This document shows positions 1 to 8,550 of a stretch of DNA of 64,000 nucleotides, piece after piece. The translations under genes and the position numbers were made by a program. How positions within the stretch are numbered: the first letter of the stretch is position 1; every line of letters begins with the position of its first letter. The stretch is from Saezia sanguinis. Its GTDB lineage: Bacteria > Pseudomonadota > Gammaproteobacteria > Burkholderiales > Burkholderiaceae_C. The stretch is from positions 620,001 to 684,000 of the forward strand of contig NZ_PQSP01000001.1 in the NCBI RefSeq assembly GCF_003991585.1, written 5' to 3'. The notes under the pieces were generated by a model that did no database searches, had not been told where the DNA came from, and saw only the letters and a program-made list of their open reading frames with translations.

Positions 1-446
1 ATAAAATCAGATTCGTCCTGAAATAAAGCGTCAAATGCTTGTCGATCTTCATTCACAGGTTTTAAACGAACTTTTCGAGTGTCGGTATTGAACTCATCAA
101 CCAAATGTCGTTTAGTAATTTTTTCACATAATTTTTCGTCGTCAACTTGTAATTGGTTATTTTTTAGTAGATTGACTATCGCAATGAGTAGGAGAGAAAT
201 AGTTGTCAACCTTTGTTGACCATCTATAATCAAATAATCCTCACGATTGCCATTCTCCATGTTACTTGACACGATGCTGCCAAAAAAATGGGGTTTCTTT
301 GGTTCTACAATTAATTTTTTCAGATCTTCATATAGTTGCTGGCATTGTTTTATTTGCCAACTGTAGTTCCTTTGATAAATAGGAATAATAAAGCGTTTAT
401 CTGAACCATCTAAGAATTTTAAAAACGATTTCGCTTCGCCTTTCAT
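1..446 (-). CDS. DUF262 (GmrSD-like) protein, N-terminal part
   Basis: Partial gene: the start codon lies at 444-446 and the reading frame runs open through the left window edge, giving about 148 residues. Near the N-terminus it reads IPIYQRNYSWQ, followed by a YLIIDGQQRLTTISLLLIAI segment; the IPxYQR and DGQQRLTT motifs are the hallmarks of the DUF262 ParB-like nuclease/NTPase domain. Characterised members with this domain, such as GmrSD, restrict modified DNA, and others sit in phage-defence islands. It lies 76 bp downstream of the type III res gene on the same strand and may belong to the same transcript. The C-terminal part (often DUF1524, an HNH-type nuclease) is outside the window, so the exact subtype cannot be told. 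Confidence 0.85.
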   Translation of the reverse strand, partial: MKGEAKSFLKFLDGSDKRFIIPIYQRNYSWQIKQCQQLYEDLKKLIVEPKKPHFFGSIVSSNMENGNREDYLIIDGQQRLTTISLLLIAIVNLLKNNQLQVDDEKLCEKITKRHLVDEFNTDTRKVRLKPVNEDRQAFDALFQDESDF

Positions 447-522
447 GAAATATTTTCCTATTTAATAGATTTGGCATAATTGAAGTTAATAAACTTTATC
501 GAAATTGCTTTAACCTCACAGA

Positions 523-3150
523 TTAAACAATGGCATCTTCAATTGTTTGCCAGTCTTTATTTTCAACCCAGACAAATCGGCATGTCCCATGGCTTCGTCT
601 GGCCCATAATTCACCAATACGTCTCTTCTCTTGACTATCCCTGTTGTCCGCAATGTGTGCGCCTTTGTATTCAATCACTAGCGTGCAACCGTCTTGCATC
701 CTAACGATAAAGTCTGGATAGAACTTGTCTGATGCCGTTTGCAGCCAGAAAGAGGTCTTTTTTCTTTCTACATTACGCACCCACCATTGAACACCCTCCA
801 GTTCATTGGCAATAAATGCTGCACATTCCAGCTCTTCGCCTTGGTTTTTAAGATTCCCAATGACAGGAAAAAAATGTCTCTTGAGCTTCATAGGGCCTGT
901 ATAAGGCGTATCGTAAGCGTAATATCCCTGTTTGAAGACAATATGGTGTTCATCGCTTGCGTTGAAAGCAGCGTCATCGTCAAGCAGTTCATTAAAAATA
1001 CGTTGCTTAGCTTGAACCAACCCCGTCTGCATTTTGCGCTCAACGGCTGATCTTAGACTGAACTTTTGATAAGCAAGTTCATCAACTTCAAACCTTCTGC
1101 TTTCTAGAAGGTAGGTCACGACTGCATTGATCCACGCTACTTTCTGTCCCTGAGAAGCATAAGGGAACAATATTTTTTGGTCCAGCCAACCCACAATGTC
1201 GGTAGCGCTCCAACCGCCTTCCTTGCCAAATAAGGATAGGTTCGTATCCAAGGAGTCATAAGGATCGAATTCAATTGTTTCCACCTTGGAAAGACGTAAC
1301 AAAGCCCTTCGGAATGAATCGGGATCACGGTGAAATTCGGCCTCGGTAAGTTGTAGGCTGAATTCGTCCATTTCCCAATCGCCTTCAAGTAGCGAATTTT
1401 CTTCAAACAGTTCAACTTGGCTACCTTGTTGAACCGTCAGCAAGGGGATGTAAGCCACTTCGCCGCGCTCAGCAGGTGTTTTTTCAGGTAGCTCTGGTGA
1501 AGTTTGTTTGATTAAGGCTGTATCTAACTGTTCTTTTATTGCCTTAATCACTTCGGGCTTTTTAAAGGTTTCAGCCAATTGTTTAACTTGCGATGCAGTG
1601 ACAGTACCATTCACTGTCAATGTTCCTGTCTCTTGAGAAATATCTACTTTCTCACGCAGTGTCTTGGGCAAGGCGTTGAGGGCGTCAAGGTCGGGAGTAA
1701 TAACTTGGTTGTCAATTTCCGGCAGGTTGACCGTGATATCTTGAGCCTGATTGAATAAATCAGGTGTGGGGCTGTCATCTTGAACTGGAGCAATCAGGTC
1801 TTTGCTCTCTAACCGTTCAAATCCGCTTTGTACCAAACCGTCACGCAGATTATTGGCAGTTTCCAGCATATTTTCTGAGACTACGAATGCATAGCTCTTA
1901 TTGAGCGCTTCATTGTGCTTTCGTGTAACATGGGGCATGCGCAGGATTCTGCCCAGAAGCTGTTCAACAGCGGTGGCTGAAGTGGTATTGCGAAATGAGA
2001 ACAGTACATAGGCATTGGGGCAGTCCCAGCCTTCACGCAACTTATCAACAGTGATGATGTACTGGGGATAATCTTTGTCTCCCAGTTTCTTGCCGGTCAA
2101 CTCATCAGTTACACCGGTGGCAATAGCGATTTTTGATTCAGGAATGTGAAAATCCTCAATCAATGCTTTTTTCACAATTTCCGGTATAAAGGTTTCTTTA
2201 CCTTGCATTTTGCGTTCAGCCTGGATGAGCATCACGATGGGAGCAACGATTTCCCCGGTTTGCTTTTGCTCCCCGATCGCGTCCTTTTCAAGTTGCTGCA
2301 ACTTAGCATGAGCGCCAGCAAAGCATCGTTGCCACTGCGGATGTATCGCGAGGTCCAACGGTAGCTTAATCATTTCTTCAGCCTGTAACGTCGCTGCCGA
2401 TACGCTGCGCAATATATTAGAAGGCTGGCTGGAGCGGTCTGGCGTAGCTGTGAGTTCTAAGATACAGGATGGGTTTAGGCGTACCAAAGTATCTACAGCA
2501 AGCGGAGTACCCTGATTGTGGGCCTCATCGACAATGATGAAAGGTTGCTGCAAACGAATGACATCGACCAGTGAATGCTCGCCACAACGTTCAGGTGCGA
2601 TACCATCAAAATGTGGCATCAATGCGCCATTTTGCCGGTAAACGCGTAATCCGTCGGCACTGTCGCGTTTAAAGCTTTGCATAGTAGCGACAATAATGGT
2701 GTTGGCGGTGCTGAGAGTTGCTGGAGAAAGGTAGAGGGCTTCATTAATATCGAGGACATGGACCGAGCCGAATAGGTCTCGCATATCTTGATAAAGCAAT
2801 TCTCCCGGAGTTCTCAGCGCCTGAAGTGTCTGTTCTCGAATGGTTTCAGACGGCACCAGCCATAACACCAGAGAGCACTCACGCGCTAGAAAAGCTTCAT
2901 TGACTCGTTTGATGGATTGCCCTGCAAGCCGAGTTTTACCGCCGCCTGTAGGGACTCGCAGACAGACATAAGGCACCATTTCGGCGCCCGGCAATGGCTG
3001 ATAAGGTAGACCACGACCAAAAAAGGCTTCGGTACTTTCAGTGAAGGCGGCGGCGGGACTTCTGAGCTCCCGAACACGCCTCAGGTAAGCCTCATAGCCT
3101 TCCAGTAACTGGACCTGATAGTTTTTAAGGTCTGTATTGTTTAAAGCCAT
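523..3150 (-). CDS. res: Type III restriction endonuclease subunit Res
   Basis: 875-residue DEAD/DEAH-box helicase-nuclease, the ATP-dependent cutting subunit of a type III restriction-modification system. Visible motifs: Walker A TGGGKT at about residues 68-73, DEAH at 208-211, TATP (motif III) at 234-237, and a motif VI-like segment in EQLLGRILRMPH. The C-terminal end carries YPDF followed by VIEYKG, fitting the PD-(D/E)XK endonuclease domain typical of Res. The gene overlaps the end of mod by 10 bp, the usual translational coupling of mod-res pairs. Res cuts only in complex with Mod, after ATP-driven communication between two recognition sites. Length is in the normal family range and no frameshift is seen, so the system looks intact. 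Confidence 0.93.
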   Translation of the reverse strand: MALNNTDLKNYQVQLLEGYEAYLRRVRELRSPAAAFTESTEAFFGRGLPYQPLPGAEMVPYVCLRVPTGGGKTRLAGQSIKRVNEAFLARECSLVLWLVPSETIREQTLQALRTPGELLYQDMRDLFGSVHVLDINEALYLSPATLSTANTIIVATMQSFKRDSADGLRVYRQNGALMPHFDGIAPERCGEHSLVDVIRLQQPFIIVDEAHNQGTPLAVDTLVRLNPSCILELTATPDRSSQPSNILRSVSAATLQAEEMIKLPLDLAIHPQWQRCFAGAHAKLQQLEKDAIGEQKQTGEIVAPIVMLIQAERKMQGKETFIPEIVKKALIEDFHIPESKIAIATGVTDELTGKKLGDKDYPQYIITVDKLREGWDCPNAYVLFSFRNTTSATAVEQLLGRILRMPHVTRKHNEALNKSYAFVVSENMLETANNLRDGLVQSGFERLESKDLIAPVQDDSPTPDLFNQAQDITVNLPEIDNQVITPDLDALNALPKTLREKVDISQETGTLTVNGTVTASQVKQLAETFKKPEVIKAIKEQLDTALIKQTSPELPEKTPAERGEVAYIPLLTVQQGSQVELFEENSLLEGDWEMDEFSLQLTEAEFHRDPDSFRRALLRLSKVETIEFDPYDSLDTNLSLFGKEGGWSATDIVGWLDQKILFPYASQGQKVAWINAVVTYLLESRRFEVDELAYQKFSLRSAVERKMQTGLVQAKQRIFNELLDDDAAFNASDEHHIVFKQGYYAYDTPYTGPMKLKRHFFPVIGNLKNQGEELECAAFIANELEGVQWWVRNVERKKTSFWLQTASDKFYPDFIVRMQDGCTLVIEYKGAHIADNRDSQEKRRIGELWARRSHGTCRFVWVENKDWQTIEDAIV

Positions 3151-4787
3151 GTTTTTACCGCCAGGTCGTAAGGTAACTGGTGAAAGGTGATGCCAAGCTG
3201 GGCCAGTTTAGTTTTGCTAAAGCGCGTGAAAGCTCCATAAACAACCCATGATCCTTCGTGCCCAAGCAATTCAGCTTTCAGGATTTCCAGCGTCATGTAA
3301 TTGAGTACATTACCGCCTTTGTCAGTTTTGTCCTTGAGTATGCCGTTATACAAAAGGAAAATGGCACGGTCTTGATGAATACCCAGCAATGGTGAGGATT
3401 TTTTCTGCTTCTGCGGATCAACGGCGTGCTGACCTGATCCAGTCTCCATGAACCAGACGAACTCAGCTAACTGCGCAAAAGTCACATCGGGACGAATAGC
3501 GCCATCAGCTTGGAACAAGGGCTCTGAAGATAGCCGACAGTACTGGAATCCACTTCCTAAGCCCGCAATGTCCTGCCCTTTGGCATTGGTGTATCCCTGT
3601 ACCACATGCTTGATACGTTCTGCTGTGACGTTTTGCGCGATGTTTTGATCCATTTCAACCAGAATAAACCGGCGGTTGCCGCCATCTTCAGCATTTTGTT
3701 TTAAAACAGCATGTGCAGTGGTGCCAGAACCGGCAAAGCTGTCTAAGACTAAGGAGTCCTTGTCTGTCGCAATTTGCAGGATGCGTTGGATCAAGCGGGT
3801 TGGTTTGGGAGTAATAAACACCTCATCTGATGTTTCAAAATCAACCAACTCTAAGAGTTCTTTTTTGGCTTCTTGAGTATGTCCTACTTCTGAATATTGC
3901 CATAGACTCATTGGAACAACGCCTTGAGTCACCTCTGATAGAAAAATTTTAGGTGCTGGTACATTATTTCCATCTTTTCCCCACCAAATACGATTATCTT
4001 GGTCAAGCTCCTTAAACTTTTCTTCAGATATACGCCAATAAGATCCTTTGGGTGGGCCAGTAATAATACGTCCAGAAGGACACTTAATAGGGTAAATTCC
4101 TTTACTATAATAATTCCGTGCAGCTAAGTTATTGGGTCTCCACCTTCCTCTAGAGTCGTTATCCGGATTCTTATATATTTTGTCCTGCTTATCAGATCTT
4201 GGCATCAAATTCCTTATCCAAGAGCTACTGTTTTTAGCATAAGTGATAATATATTCGTGCGATTCAGAAAAAAATTTTGCTGATGCCTTAGGCGCGTAAT
4301 TTTTCTCCCATATAATCGTCTCAATAAAATTTCTTTTCCCCCAAATTTCATCCATCAACAATCTAAGACAGGCTAATTCATTATCATCAATAGAAACAAA
4401 AATGGCGCCATCTTCACGTAAAAACTGTTTGAGTAAAAGCAGTCGTGGATACATCATGCATAGCCAGCGGTCATGCCTGTCCAGCGTTTCACCTTCCTTT
4501 CCAACTACTTCACCGAGCCACTTTTGTATTTCCGGACTGTTGACATTGTCGTTATAGGCCCAACCCTCATTGCCGGTATTGTATGGCGGGTCAATGTAGA
4601 TACATTTGACCTTGCCCGCATAGCGGGGTAGCAACGATTTGAGCGCTTGCAGATTGTCACCCTGAACAATCAGATTGCCATTGTCTGCTTCACAGGAGAA
4701 TATTTGCTCAGGTTCTAGAAGCCGGAACGGTACTTCTTTATGGTGGATTATGACTGCTTTTTTGCCAATCCAGTTGAGTGTAGGCAT
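3141..4787 (-). CDS. mod: Type III DNA methyltransferase subunit Mod (N6-adenine)
   Basis: 548-residue adenine-N6 DNA methyltransferase that gives a type III system its sequence specificity. The catalytic motif DPPY is at residues 66-69 (within YIDPPYNTGN) and the S-adenosylmethionine motif FAGSG follows at 351-355; motif IV before motif I is the beta-class order usual for Mod. Between them lies the variable target recognition region (about residues 160-290), whose DNA is visibly richer in A and T than the flanking motifs, as expected if this part is exchanged between strains. The gene is 21 bp downstream of the ribbon-helix-helix gene and overlaps res. No simple-sequence repeat tract that would make it phase-variable was seen. 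Confidence 0.93.
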   Translation of the reverse strand: MPTLNWIGKKAVIIHHKEVPFRLLEPEQIFSCEADNGNLIVQGDNLQALKSLLPRYAGKVKCIYIDPPYNTGNEGWAYNDNVNSPEIQKWLGEVVGKEGETLDRHDRWLCMMYPRLLLLKQFLREDGAIFVSIDDNELACLRLLMDEIWGKRNFIETIIWEKNYAPKASAKFFSESHEYIITYAKNSSSWIRNLMPRSDKQDKIYKNPDNDSRGRWRPNNLAARNYYSKGIYPIKCPSGRIITGPPKGSYWRISEEKFKELDQDNRIWWGKDGNNVPAPKIFLSEVTQGVVPMSLWQYSEVGHTQEAKKELLELVDFETSDEVFITPKPTRLIQRILQIATDKDSLVLDSFAGSGTTAHAVLKQNAEDGGNRRFILVEMDQNIAQNVTAERIKHVVQGYTNAKGQDIAGLGSGFQYCRLSSEPLFQADGAIRPDVTFAQLAEFVWFMETGSGQHAVDPQKQKKSSPLLGIHQDRAIFLLYNGILKDKTDKGGNVLNYMTLEILKAELLGHEGSWVVYGAFTRFSKTKLAQLGITFHQLPYDLAVKTWL

Positions 4788-4808
4788 GTATAACTTCCTA
4801 AATAAAAA

Positions 4809-5084
4809 CTAGATAACTGAATTAATTTTGGCAATTCTCAGTATCTCTCTGAGTTTGTTATGCACCACATCTGTTGAAGTATAGATACCGGTCTGTGCGG
4901 CGTTATCACGAGATGTTAGCGCTCTTTGTAGAAACTCGACCTTAATTTGTTGGTTTTGTACTTGGCTACGAATCGCTTTTTTAACAAAACTTGCTTGCGT
5001 TCCATTGTTTGTCAATACCTTTTCAGCAACTTCACACAATCCAGGTTTGACACAGATAGCTGGGGGAAGGGTTATTTTACTCAT
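4809..5084 (-). CDS. Ribbon-helix-helix protein, antitoxin-like
   Basis: 91-residue protein resembling the YlcI/YnfO and CopG-type ribbon-helix-helix proteins: an N-terminal SKITLPPAICVKPGL strand segment, then two helices ending near QVQNQQIKVEFLQRAL. Such proteins are usually antitoxins followed by a RelE/ParE toxin. Here the next gene is mod, only 21 bp away, and no toxin reading frame is present. It may therefore be an orphan antitoxin or a transcriptional repressor of the restriction-modification operon. The family call rests on the overall pattern, so the function is inferred. Confidence 0.6.
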   Translation of the reverse strand: MSKITLPPAICVKPGLCEVAEKVLTNNGTQASFVKKAIRSQVQNQQIKVEFLQRALTSRDNAAQTGIYTSTDVVHNKLREILRIAKINSVI

Positions 5085-5141
5085 TTTCAGTATATTAATT
5101 TAATTGTATTAGTTGCTTTAAAATAACCCTGTCAGAATTGG

Positions 5142-5825
5142 CTATTTCTTTTTATTGATCATCTTTTCAACGTCGCTGGGTGTGATTTCCAGTATTTTGG
5201 CAATACTTTCAATATCAACACCTTTTTCAATTAAAGCGAGGGCTAGCGTTGTTGCTTGATTTTTAGCATTTTTTTCAGCTTCCTTGGCCTCCTTCACTTT
5301 ACTCTGAACAGCCTTAACAGCCTCCTTCGCAATCGCCTTCTCTTCCTTACGGATCTGCTCAATGATCTGGTATGTCGGCACATACTTCAGACTTTGTTCC
5401 AGCGTGTCCATCAGCCCCATGCATTTAAAACTGACATAGGAGGTGGTGCTGATAATCAGGTGGTCTTCCATTCGGATATTGAGGATTCTGCCGACCTGGA
5501 TCAGCCTGTCAGTGATGTCCTTGTCGGCTTCTGATGGACTGAGCGTGCCTGCGGGGTGGTTATGCACGGCAATCACGTGCGTCGCGTTTTTCATCACGGC
5601 GACACGGTAGACATTCATTGGTTCGATAGGTGCCCGATCAACTGTGCCCAGAGTGACCAGTTCGATGTAGAGAATATAGCAGGCGACATCAAGACCGATG
5701 ATCCAGAAGTGTTCCTTTTCCTTGTCGATCTTGTTCTCACGCAGCAGGATACGCTGCATGATGCCGAATACGTCATCCGGGCAGTGAACGTATTTCTTGT
5801 CTTTGCTGGTGAGTTTGATATCCAT
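5142..5825 (-). CDS. RadC-like JAB/JAMM domain protein
   Basis: 227-residue protein of the RadC family. The metal-binding JAMM motif is intact: H88-N-H90-P followed by S98 and D101 in HNHPAGTLSPSEAD. RadC-type proteins are frequent on mobile elements and in defence islands; the old assignment to DNA repair is not well supported. Unlike chromosomal RadC, it has no N-terminal helix-hairpin-helix region, and it carries a long lysine/glutamate-rich helical tail (about residues 140-190) that ends in a short helical segment resembling the C-terminal helices of Rpn/PD-(D/E)XK transposase-like proteins. It lies 57 bp upstream of the ribbon-helix-helix gene in the same direction and could be the first gene of the defence cluster. 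Confidence 0.85.
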   Translation of the reverse strand: MDIKLTSKDKKYVHCPDDVFGIMQRILLRENKIDKEKEHFWIIGLDVACYILYIELVTLGTVDRAPIEPMNVYRVAVMKNATHVIAVHNHPAGTLSPSEADKDITDRLIQVGRILNIRMEDHLIISTTSYVSFKCMGLMDTLEQSLKYVPTYQIIEQIRKEEKAIAKEAVKAVQSKVKEAKEAEKNAKNQATTLALALIEKGVDIESIAKILEITPSDVEKMINKKK

Positions 5826-6015
5826 GGGTTCTATTTTAAATAAGATTAAACAAAAAAACAGGATCGGTATTGTGAATAATACGGTATAAATTATGTTGAA
5901 ACAAAATGCGGATTTTTACTGGTAATACGCCGGGCTGATTTTCTCTGTCGTGCCCACTGAATCTGATGCGAAATTTCTCAAAAAAACAGCCTGTTATCCA
6001 GACATATCACAAGAG

Positions 6016-6049
6016 TATTGTACAATATGAATGTACTTACTTATTGTAC
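6016..6049. promoter_or_regulatory. Probable Phd-Doc operator
   Basis: A perfect 12-bp palindrome TATTGTACAATA lies at 6016-6027, and its half TATTGTAC recurs at 6042-6049, 26 bp further on, with another GTAC between them. The cluster ends 19 bp before the phd start codon. Phd-type antitoxins bind short paired palindromes overlapping their own promoter, so this is the likely autoregulatory site. Binding itself is inferred. Confidence 0.65.
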
Positions 6050-6068
6050 TTTTACAAGGCAAAAAATC

Positions 6069-6296
6069 ATGCAGCAGATCAGCTATAGTGAAGCACGTCA
6101 GCATCTGGCCAAAGTGCTGGATGACACCCAGAATGGCCCTGTTACTGTGACCAGGAACGGCAAACCGGCTGCGGTTATCCTCAGCCATGACGACTTTACA
6201 GCCTACCGGCACTATCAGGAAAACCAGTTAAAACAGGAATTTGACCGCCTGATGCAGCGTCATCAGCCACAGATAGATGCGCTGGCCGACAGATGA
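6069..6296 (+). CDS. phd: Phd/YefM-family antitoxin
   Basis: 75-residue antitoxin beginning MQQISYSEARQHLAKVLDD, the typical Phd/YefM N-terminal DNA-binding fold, with RNGKPAAVILS in the centre and a charged C-terminal tail that would wrap the toxin. An upstream TTG-initiated extension is possible, but it would run through the operator, so the ATG at 6069 is preferred. The stop overlaps the doc start codon (ATGA), so the two are translationally coupled. Phd-family antitoxins neutralise Doc and, with it, repress their shared promoter. Confidence 0.9.
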   Translation: MQQISYSEARQHLAKVLDDTQNGPVTVTRNGKPAAVILSHDDFTAYRHYQENQLKQEFDRLMQRHQPQIDALADR

Positions 6297-6676
6297 GCAT
6301 TCAGTTTGTCGAAGCGCATGAAGTTATCCGGTTCCATGACTGGATACTCGAAAACGCCAAAGGTTTGACTGGTATCGCCGACACCGGACGGATCGAAGCC
6401 ATGATCATGCGCGTGCAGAACCTCTACCACTATGAAAACATCACCGATGTTTTTGAACTCGCTGCCGCCTATTTTCTGGCGATTGCCAGAGGCCATTGCT
6501 TTGCCGATGCCAACAAGCGCACTGCATTGATAACCACCGCTATTTTTCTGGATCGCAATGGTTTTCAGTTGCCGGAATCGATGACGCTGGTCGATCAGAC
6601 CGTCAGCGTGGCCGCCGGCAAGTATTCCAGAGAAGATCTGGCTTCGTATCTGAAACAGATTGTGACTTTGAAGTAA
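6293..6676 (+). CDS. doc: Doc-family toxin (Fic fold)
   Basis: 127-residue death-on-curing toxin. The Fic-type active-site motif is complete: H68-C-F-A-D72-A-N74-K75-R76, matching the HxFxDANKR form of Doc rather than the longer HPFxxGNGR motif of AMPylating Fic proteins. Doc proteins are known to phosphorylate elongation factor EF-Tu and stop translation. It starts inside the phd stop codon. Its closeness to the type III restriction cluster suggests an accessory or stabilisation module; no inactivating change is visible. Confidence 0.9.
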   Translation: MSIQFVEAHEVIRFHDWILENAKGLTGIADTGRIEAMIMRVQNLYHYENITDVFELAAAYFLAIARGHCFADANKRTALITTAIFLDRNGFQLPESMTLVDQTVSVAAGKYSREDLASYLKQIVTLK

Positions 6677-6913
6677 GCGGTGGAGACAGAATCGTGATTA
6701 CGCGCTGGGTAAAAGAAGATGTCTGACGTCACACCTGAGCGGCGTGAGTAAATAGATAATGAGAAAAAGACAGTATTGCTAAAGCAAAGTCTGTTGAATT
6801 AAGAAAAGAATGCACTCAAAATTCCAGTAACTTTTCCAGTAACAAAATTTTATTAATTAAATTTAATTTATTAAAAATAATAAGTTATCAAATATGTTTG
6901 ATTGTCCCCGGCC

Positions 6914-7020
6914 CATTCATAACCAGTCCTGACAACTCCCGACAGTATATAAATCAACCACTTAGATTTTAGGGGTTGTCTGGACTTGTCTACCGATTAG
7001 CAGTGCCCGCTAAAACAGTA
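6914..7020 (+). repeat. Direct repeat A, copy 1 (contains inverted arms)
   Basis: About 107 bp that recurs at 8319-8425 with roughly 90% identity by eye and the same orientation. Inside it are inverted arms, GACAACTCCCGACA at 6931-6944 and TGTCTGGACTTGTC at 6977-6990, pairing at 12 of 14 positions with a 32-nt spacer. The arms and spacer length are conserved in both copies. It lies in the 617-bp gene-free gap after doc, where nothing else convincing was seen apart from repeat B. Confidence 0.85.
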
Positions 7021-7182
7021 AAAAAATAAGTTCCCCTTTTCCCACCCTCCTATTCCTGGCATTCACTTCACCCCATGCCCTTACCTGTAAAACTCCATCA
7101 CTTTTTCCCAACACAAAAACCAGCGAAAAGCTTGAACACAACACGCCGCACCCCACTTCGGCAGTGTCGCCAATTTCAATAC

Positions 7183-7219
7183 ATTTAGACCGGGGGCGGC
7201 GAGGTAGCAACGGCGCGCC
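7183..7219 (+). repeat. Direct repeat B, copy 1
   Basis: The block ATTTAGAC (7183-7190), then a short GC-rich spacer, then GGTAGCAACGGCGCGCC (7203-7219). The same arrangement is found at 7838-7875. The 17-bp core is identical in both copies and includes the 8-bp palindrome GGCGCGCC. It lies 74 bp upstream of the MORN-repeat gene. Confidence 0.75.
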
Positions 7220-7293
7220 GAGAGATAAAACGGCAACCTAATTAAAAGGTCACGTTAGAATTAACCGAACATTTAAAAATAGGCTTTTATTCC

Positions 7294-7737
7294 ATGAAAA
7301 AACTCTTACTTCTTTTATCCTATTTGATTATGGTCTTTGCAGCCCATGCACAGCAACATGCTGCCCAGGGAAATACGGCACACACTATTGACCCTCAGGC
7401 CACAGCTGCCTCACCATGGGAAGTGGGCGAAACGATCATAGAAGAGCCGTGTGTCGTCAACGAGAAAAAAACCTGCTACTTAAAATTTCTTGGAATAACC
7501 ACACAAGGCGAGATCTTGCTTCAGGAGTTTTATGCATCAGGGCAAAAGGCAACTGAACCTTATACTGCTGTATTATTACCAGAGACCGTGGAACGACGCC
7601 GTGACGGTTTATATATCGCGTTGCATGAAAACGGTCAGAAGGCATCGGAAGGCCATTATCAGAATGGCAAACAGCAAGGGCTTTGGACTAGATGGGATAA
7701 AAACGGAAACATTATTGAACAAGTGAACTTCAACTAA
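7294..7737 (+). CDS. Small exported MORN-repeat protein
   Basis: 147-residue protein with a clear Sec signal peptide (MKKLLLLLSYLIMVFAAHA, cleavage probably after AHA). The mature part ends in MORN-like variant repeats of the type ENGQKASEGHYQNGKQQGLW and WDKNGNIIEQVNF, as in YwqK-family proteins. Those repeats make beta-hairpins, and their role in exported bacterial proteins is mostly unknown; the 'YwqK antitoxin' label used for some members should not be taken as a function. The gene stands alone between the two repeat families and has its own terminator. The G+C-poor start and isolated position suggest acquired DNA. Confidence 0.75.
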   Translation: MKKLLLLLSYLIMVFAAHAQQHAAQGNTAHTIDPQATAASPWEVGETIIEEPCVVNEKKTCYLKFLGITTQGEILLQEFYASGQKATEPYTAVLLPETVERRRDGLYIALHENGQKASEGHYQNGKQQGLWTRWDKNGNIIEQVNFN

Positions 7738-7792
7738 CACTTGGTCATTTCCCGTCTTTATACAACCTCATTGATCAGCCGTAATAGAGCCC

Positions 7793-7818
7793 GGCACCTC
7801 ATTTTGAGGTGTCTTTTT
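7793..7818 (+). terminator. Intrinsic terminator after the MORN-repeat gene
   Basis: Stem GGCACCTCA/TGAGGTGTC (9 bp with one G-T pair), three-base loop, then five T. It lies 56 bp after the stop codon. Confidence 0.8.
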
Positions 7819-7837
7819 CATTCGTCAAAGAGAATAT

Positions 7838-7875
7838 ATTTAGACTTGCTGCGGGCGGGGTAGCAACGGCGCGCC
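7838..7875 (+). repeat. Direct repeat B, copy 2
   Basis: Second copy of ATTTAGAC plus GGTAGCAACGGCGCGCC (core 7859-7875), same strand as copy 1 and 656 bp downstream of it. The stretch from here to 8550 has no supportable gene; the only other structure found is repeat A copy 2. Confidence 0.75.
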
Positions 7876-8318
7876 AAGGGGTGAAACTGCATGGCAGCCC
7901 GAATTCCCCGCATGCTCTAGGCTATCGGGGGGTTCTCTTGGGCTGCGGTGCTATCATATTTGTTTCATTGCCCTCTGGCATAAGTAGTACAAGCATACAG
8001 GGGGTCTATCTCAATCCTGTTTCCTTCCAAAGGGTGATCATGAAACACAACGCACCTCAACGCTCGCAAATGGCCGAGCAGCTCCAGCAACTTTCCTAAT
8101 CTCCACAAGCTGCAGGCCTGATCAAAAAAACATCCCACTCAGCCTCGCCTCAAAAACCTTACAGCGCGCGCCCTCCATACAACAGCGGCCCCAGAAACCC
8201 TGCAAAGTCCTCCTCCCAGCCCTGGAAAGAAGAACTCCCCCAAACTAAGTTTGATTTCGCAGGTTTTTTCTTTTTAGGCGGTAAAAAATGGAACCACTTC
8301 AATTCCCCCCAGCTCCAC

Positions 8319-8425
8319 CATCCATAACCAGCCCTGACAACTCCCGACATTATATAAATCAACCACTTAGCTTTTAGGGATTGTCTGGACTTGTCTACGG
8401 ATTCACACCGCCCACTAGAACAGTC
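8319..8425 (+). repeat. Direct repeat A, copy 2 (contains inverted arms)
   Basis: Second copy of repeat A, starting 1405 bp after copy 1. Its inverted arms are at 8336-8349 and 8382-8395 with the same 32-nt spacer. The differences from copy 1 fall mainly outside the arms. Confidence 0.85.
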
Positions 8426-8550
8426 AACAATTGAAAATCGCCGGCATGGCCAGACGTGCCTATGTCTGGAACGGTTGCCTTGTGGCATAGGCCTCCCGAC
8501 AACTCAATACCTAGCTGCGCAACCAGACTCCTTTTTTGAAGGTGCTTAGC

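Noticed and set aside
3141..4787. Phase-variable simple repeats in mod
   Set aside because: No tandem short repeats of the kind that cause phase variation were seen in the gene or its start region.
6914..8425. Integron attC sites or a CRISPR array as explanation of the repeats
   Set aside because: The arms do not match the attC core pattern, there are only two copies, and there is no regular spacing.
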